Shown here piece by piece: positions 42,871 through 45,000 of a stretch of 45,000 nucleotides of DNA. The position numbers and the translations under genes are program-made. The notes below the pieces were generated by a model. It worked only from the letters and a program-made list of their open reading frames with translations, was not told where the DNA came from and did not search any database. Location: NCBI RefSeq assembly GCF_022267375.1, contig NZ_JAIZBH010000001.1:2787501-2832500 (forward strand). Direction: 5' to 3'. Position 1 is the first letter of the stretch, and each line of letters begins with the position of its first letter. Origin of the DNA: Leptospira sanjuanensis. Its GTDB lineage: Bacteria; Spirochaetota; Leptospiria; Leptospirales; Leptospiraceae.

Positions 42871-45000
42871 TCATACACCAATCTGCTTCATCAGTTTTTT
42901 ATAAAGTTCGAAATAATCGGACTGGGAGAACTCGCGGATCAAATCGTCCGGAAGATTTCCGAGAAGTTCGTCCAGATACGTCATGATCCGTTTCATCTCG
43001 TCTTTGGAAGGAACGGCTTCTCCTCCGGCGGAAGGAGCGGCCGGTGCGGCGGGTTCTTCCGGAGTTTTACGCAGCTCTTCGAGAGGGGAAAGTTCTTCCT
43101 CGTCCGCGTATTCATCGAGAACGATGACCATCTCTTCGTCTTGAACGGTTTCTGCTGTGGGTACGATTCCTGATTCACCGTTTAACGGCTGTAATGCGGA
43201 TACGTCTTCGTCCATAGACTCGAACGCATCCAAATCGGAAGCGACAGGAAGTTCTCCGAGAATTTCGTTTAAGTCCTCGCCATCCTCTTCCGGAGTTTGA
43301 ACGTCCGAAAGAAGATTTCCGAGTTCGTCTTCGGACAACGCGATCGGCCCCTCGTCCTCTTCCGTCGGTTCTTCGGAAGTAAGAATATGATCGAGTTCAT
43401 CGGTGGAAAGTGCGATCGGTTCCTCGTCTTCCAACGGAACTTCTTCTTGTTCCGACAAAGGAGCATCCCAATCGATTTCGCTATCCGCTCCGGGGAATTC
43501 TTCCGTTGCAGTAGCTTCGGCATTGTCGGTGAGAATGTGATCGAGTTCGTCGGTGGAAAGAGCAATCGGCTCTTCCGCTTCCAGATCCGAGTCGGTAGTT
43601 TCGGCAAGAGGAGCGTCCCAGTCGATTTCGCTATCCGCTCCGGGGAATTCTTCCGTTGTAGTAGCTTCGGCATTGTCGGTGAGAATGTGATCGAGTTCGT
43701 CGGTGGAAAGTGCGATCGGTTCTTCCGCTTCGGCTTCGCCTCCGTCGAGAAGAGAACCCGATTCCGGCTCAAAATCAAAGGAAGAAGTTTCGGTCGGAAC
43801 CTCGTCGGAAATATCCAGATCACCGAAAGAATCCATCGTGGATGAAGGAGTTCCCACACCCTCTTCTTCCACGTTGTCCGCAAGTAAATTGCCCAGTTCC
43901 TCGTCGGAGAGGGCAATCGGTTCGTTATCTTCCGCGTCCTCGATAAAGGAATCCGCAGGGGTTTCCGTTTCCAATGAATCGAGATCGTTTGTAGGAAGTT
44001 CAAAGTCGTCGAAAGAAAGTGCATCGTCGTCCAACGACGCGCTCGTTTCCATTGACGCCTGACCGATTCCGTCCAATTCGGAAACGGGCAATGAAATGAG
44101 ATCGTCTTCTTCTCCGGAGGAATCGGGTGTTTCAAAATCGAAACCGGATTCTTCCAAAGTGGACGGAACTCCGGCCTCCTCTTCCACGTCGGAAGAAAGA
44201 AGGTTTCCGAGTTCTTCTTCCGAAAGTGCGATCGGTTCGCCTTCGTCGTCTTCTTCCAGCGCAAGGACCGAATCGGTCGGTTCAAAGGAGAAGTCGGAAT
44301 GATCGGGGATCGTTTCTCCTTCTTGCGTTAATCCGAATTCGTCCGGTCCGCCTAAATCCTGTTCTACGGGAAGAGAGAACGTATCGTCTTCCGAAAATAG
44401 GGAGCCCGTATCTTCGGGAAGAGATCCGTCATCGTGCAGAAGATCGCCGAAACCGTCGGTGGAAGGTTCTTCGTTTGCCAAAGAAGTTTCATCCGACAAA
44501 AGATTTCCGAGTTCTTCTTCGGAAAGCGCGATCGGTTCGTTGTCCTCTTCGTCCAAAGAAGAAGCAAGAGAATCGTCCGAAGCAAAATCGAATCCGGATT
44601 CTTCCATCATGGATGAAGAGATTTCGTCTAATGTTTCCGGTTTCGCATCGTCGGTTAGAATGTGATCGAGTTCGTCGGTGGAAAGTGCGATCGGTTCTTC
44701 CGCTTCGGCTTCGCCTCCGTCGAGAAGAGAACCCGATTCCGGCTCAAAATCAAAGGAAGAAGTTTCGGTCGGAACCTCGTCGGAAATATCCAGATCACCG
44801 AAAGAATCCATCGTGGATGAAGGAGTTCCCACACCCTCTTCTTCCACGTTGTCCGCGAGCAAATTGCCCAATTCGTCTTCCGACAATGCGATCGGACCTT
44901 CGTCTTCTTCCGATCCGAGAGAATCCGCCGACGCAAAGTCGAATCCGGTTTCGTCCGATAAGGACGGAACTCCGATCTCTTCCTCATGGATATCGTCGGT
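42871..45000 (-). CDS. acidic tandem-repeat protein with FliM-like motifs (partial)
   Basis: The frame is open to the right edge, so the N-terminus is outside the window; 709 residues are visible. Apparent starts such as TTG 44886 are internal Leu codons. The protein is extremely acidic and repetitive. A core of the type (E/G)PIALSxxEL(G/D)xxL occurs nine times, plus one degenerate copy (ISLPVSELDGIG). These cores resemble the LSQDEIDALL peptide by which FliM binds CheY-P (inference). Spacers contain repeated GFDF/SFDFEP and GVGTPSSTMDSFGDLD. The C-terminal 45 residues (MTYLDELLGNLPDDLIREF) are a distinct helical domain. The GAF protein is next in the operon. Confidence 0.8.
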   Translation of the reverse strand, partial: TDDIHEEEIGVPSLSDETGFDFASADSLGSEEDEGPIALSEDELGNLLADNVEEEGVGTPSSTMDSFGDLDISDEVPTETSSFDFEPESGSLLDGGEAEAEEPIALSTDELDHILTDDAKPETLDEISSSMMEESGFDFASDDSLASSLDEEDNEPIALSEEELGNLLSDETSLANEEPSTDGFGDLLHDDGSLPEDTGSLFSEDDTFSLPVEQDLGGPDEFGLTQEGETIPDHSDFSFEPTDSVLALEEDDEGEPIALSEEELGNLLSSDVEEEAGVPSTLEESGFDFETPDSSGEEDDLISLPVSELDGIGQASMETSASLDDDALSFDDFELPTNDLDSLETETPADSFIEDAEDNEPIALSDEELGNLLADNVEEEGVGTPSSTMDSFGDLDISDEVPTETSSFDFEPESGSLLDGGEAEAEEPIALSTDELDHILTDNAEATTTEEFPGADSEIDWDAPLAETTDSDLEAEEPIALSTDELDHILTDNAEATATEEFPGADSEIDWDAPLSEQEEVPLEDEEPIALSTDELDHILTSEEPTEEDEGPIALSEDELGNLLSDVQTPEEDGEDLNEILGELPVASDLDAFESMDEDVSALQPLNGESGIVPTAETVQDEEMVIVLDEYADEEELSPLEELRKTPEEPAAPAAPSAGGEAVPSKDEMKRIMTYLDELLGNLPDDLIREFSQSDYFELYKKLMKQIGV
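43461..43760. repeat. 150-bp tandem repeat inside the acidic protein
   Basis: Two successive 150-bp units (50 codons) begin at GAGCATCCCA 43461 and GAGCGTCCCA 43611. They encode EEFPGADSEIDWDAPL and its neighbouring EPIALSTDELDHILTD motif and differ at only a few bases. The extent of the second unit is approximate. Confidence 0.65.
43682..43881. repeat. 200-bp perfect internal duplication, copy 1
   Basis: Identical over 200 bp to 44657-44856 by direct line-by-line comparison, offset 975 bp (325 codons, in frame). Mismatches begin at 43882. The encoded part runs from GVGTPSSTMDSFGDLD through EPIALSTDELDHIL. Confidence 0.85.
44159..44176. repeat. exact dispersed 18-mer inside the acidic protein gene
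   Basis: GTGGACGGAACTCCGGCC, encoding AGVPST on the minus strand between EEE and LEESGFDF. Confidence 0.75.
44657..44856. repeat. 200-bp perfect internal duplication, copy 2
   Basis: Second copy of 43682-43881. Silent positions are also unchanged, so the copies are young or kept alike by gene conversion. Confidence 0.85.

Noticed and set aside
43269..44285. 338-residue minus-strand frame and several plus-strand frames over the acidic repeats
   Set aside because: They are alternate-frame shadows of the repeats; the acidic frame has the ordered motifs, the genuine C-terminal domain and a tight junction to the next gene.
43461..44856. CRISPR-like array because of regular repeats
   Set aside because: Repeats are long, in-frame and protein-coding, with no short constant repeat and variable spacer pattern.
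44886..44886. Start of the acidic protein at 44886
   Set aside because: The codon is TTG for Leu inside a PIALSEDELGN repeat, and the frame continues unbroken to the window edge.

Overview
The window looks like chromosome of a Leptospira species. The order mreB-mreC-mreD-mrdA-rodA, lipoproteins with relaxed lipoboxes, a Leptospira-type DUF1574 protein next to an MBOAT acyltransferase, 7TM-DISM signalling and a composition of roughly mid-40s % GC (judged by eye) all fit. The species was not determined. No tRNA, rRNA, CRISPR array or intact insertion sequence was found.

Layout. 1-8.2 kb: the tail of an unknown gene, a small membrane protein, an acyl-CoA dehydrogenase interrupted by one stop codon, a GH18-like secreted hydrolase, a 7TM-DISM sensor kinase, a lipoprotein with YD-like repeats, a NarL/LuxR response regulator, a small lipoprotein and a small helical protein. 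8.2-12.2 kb: a GC-rich hairpin spacer, a bcp-pepA operon with a clear terminator, and a receiver-ATPase protein. 12.2-18.0 kb: a PF10118-type protein, a TetR regulator divergent from an SDR-metallo-beta-lactamase lipoprotein pair, with three operator-like palindromes exactly 21 bp apart between them, then an isochorismatase-fold lipoprotein lacking the catalytic Cys, divergent from a LysR regulator. 18.0-27.4 kb: lytic transglycosylase, solute-binding protein, acetoacetyl-CoA synthetase, a DUF4160/DUF2442 pair, a PTPS-III-type folate enzyme, a DUF1858 protein and several Leptospira-type hypotheticals.

27.4-35.4 kb: the elongasome operon (mreB, mreC, mreD, mrdA/PBP2, rodA; minus strand), which builds the lateral wall, and a divergent Ppx/GppA phosphatase. 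35.4-45 kb: a probably frameshifted small membrane protein, a DUF4349 protein, a hairpin-packed spacer, an AlkD-like HEAT-repeat protein, a DUF1574/MBOAT pair likely to O-acylate an envelope glycan, a GAF protein with a degenerate GGDEF domain, and a very acidic repeat protein that runs off the right edge.

The signals least explained by gene content are: (1) a dispersed mini-hairpin with a GGAACTCC/GGAGTTCC core, present as identical 18-mers in intergenic DNA and also inside genes, where it encodes GVPS; (2) a cluster of about seven to eight hairpins at 36711-36991, several with AGTTC loops; (3) three TetR-type operators at exact 21-bp spacing; (4) repeated FliM-like LS-x-x-EL-x-x-(I/L)L motifs in the acidic protein, including a perfect 200-bp internal duplication.
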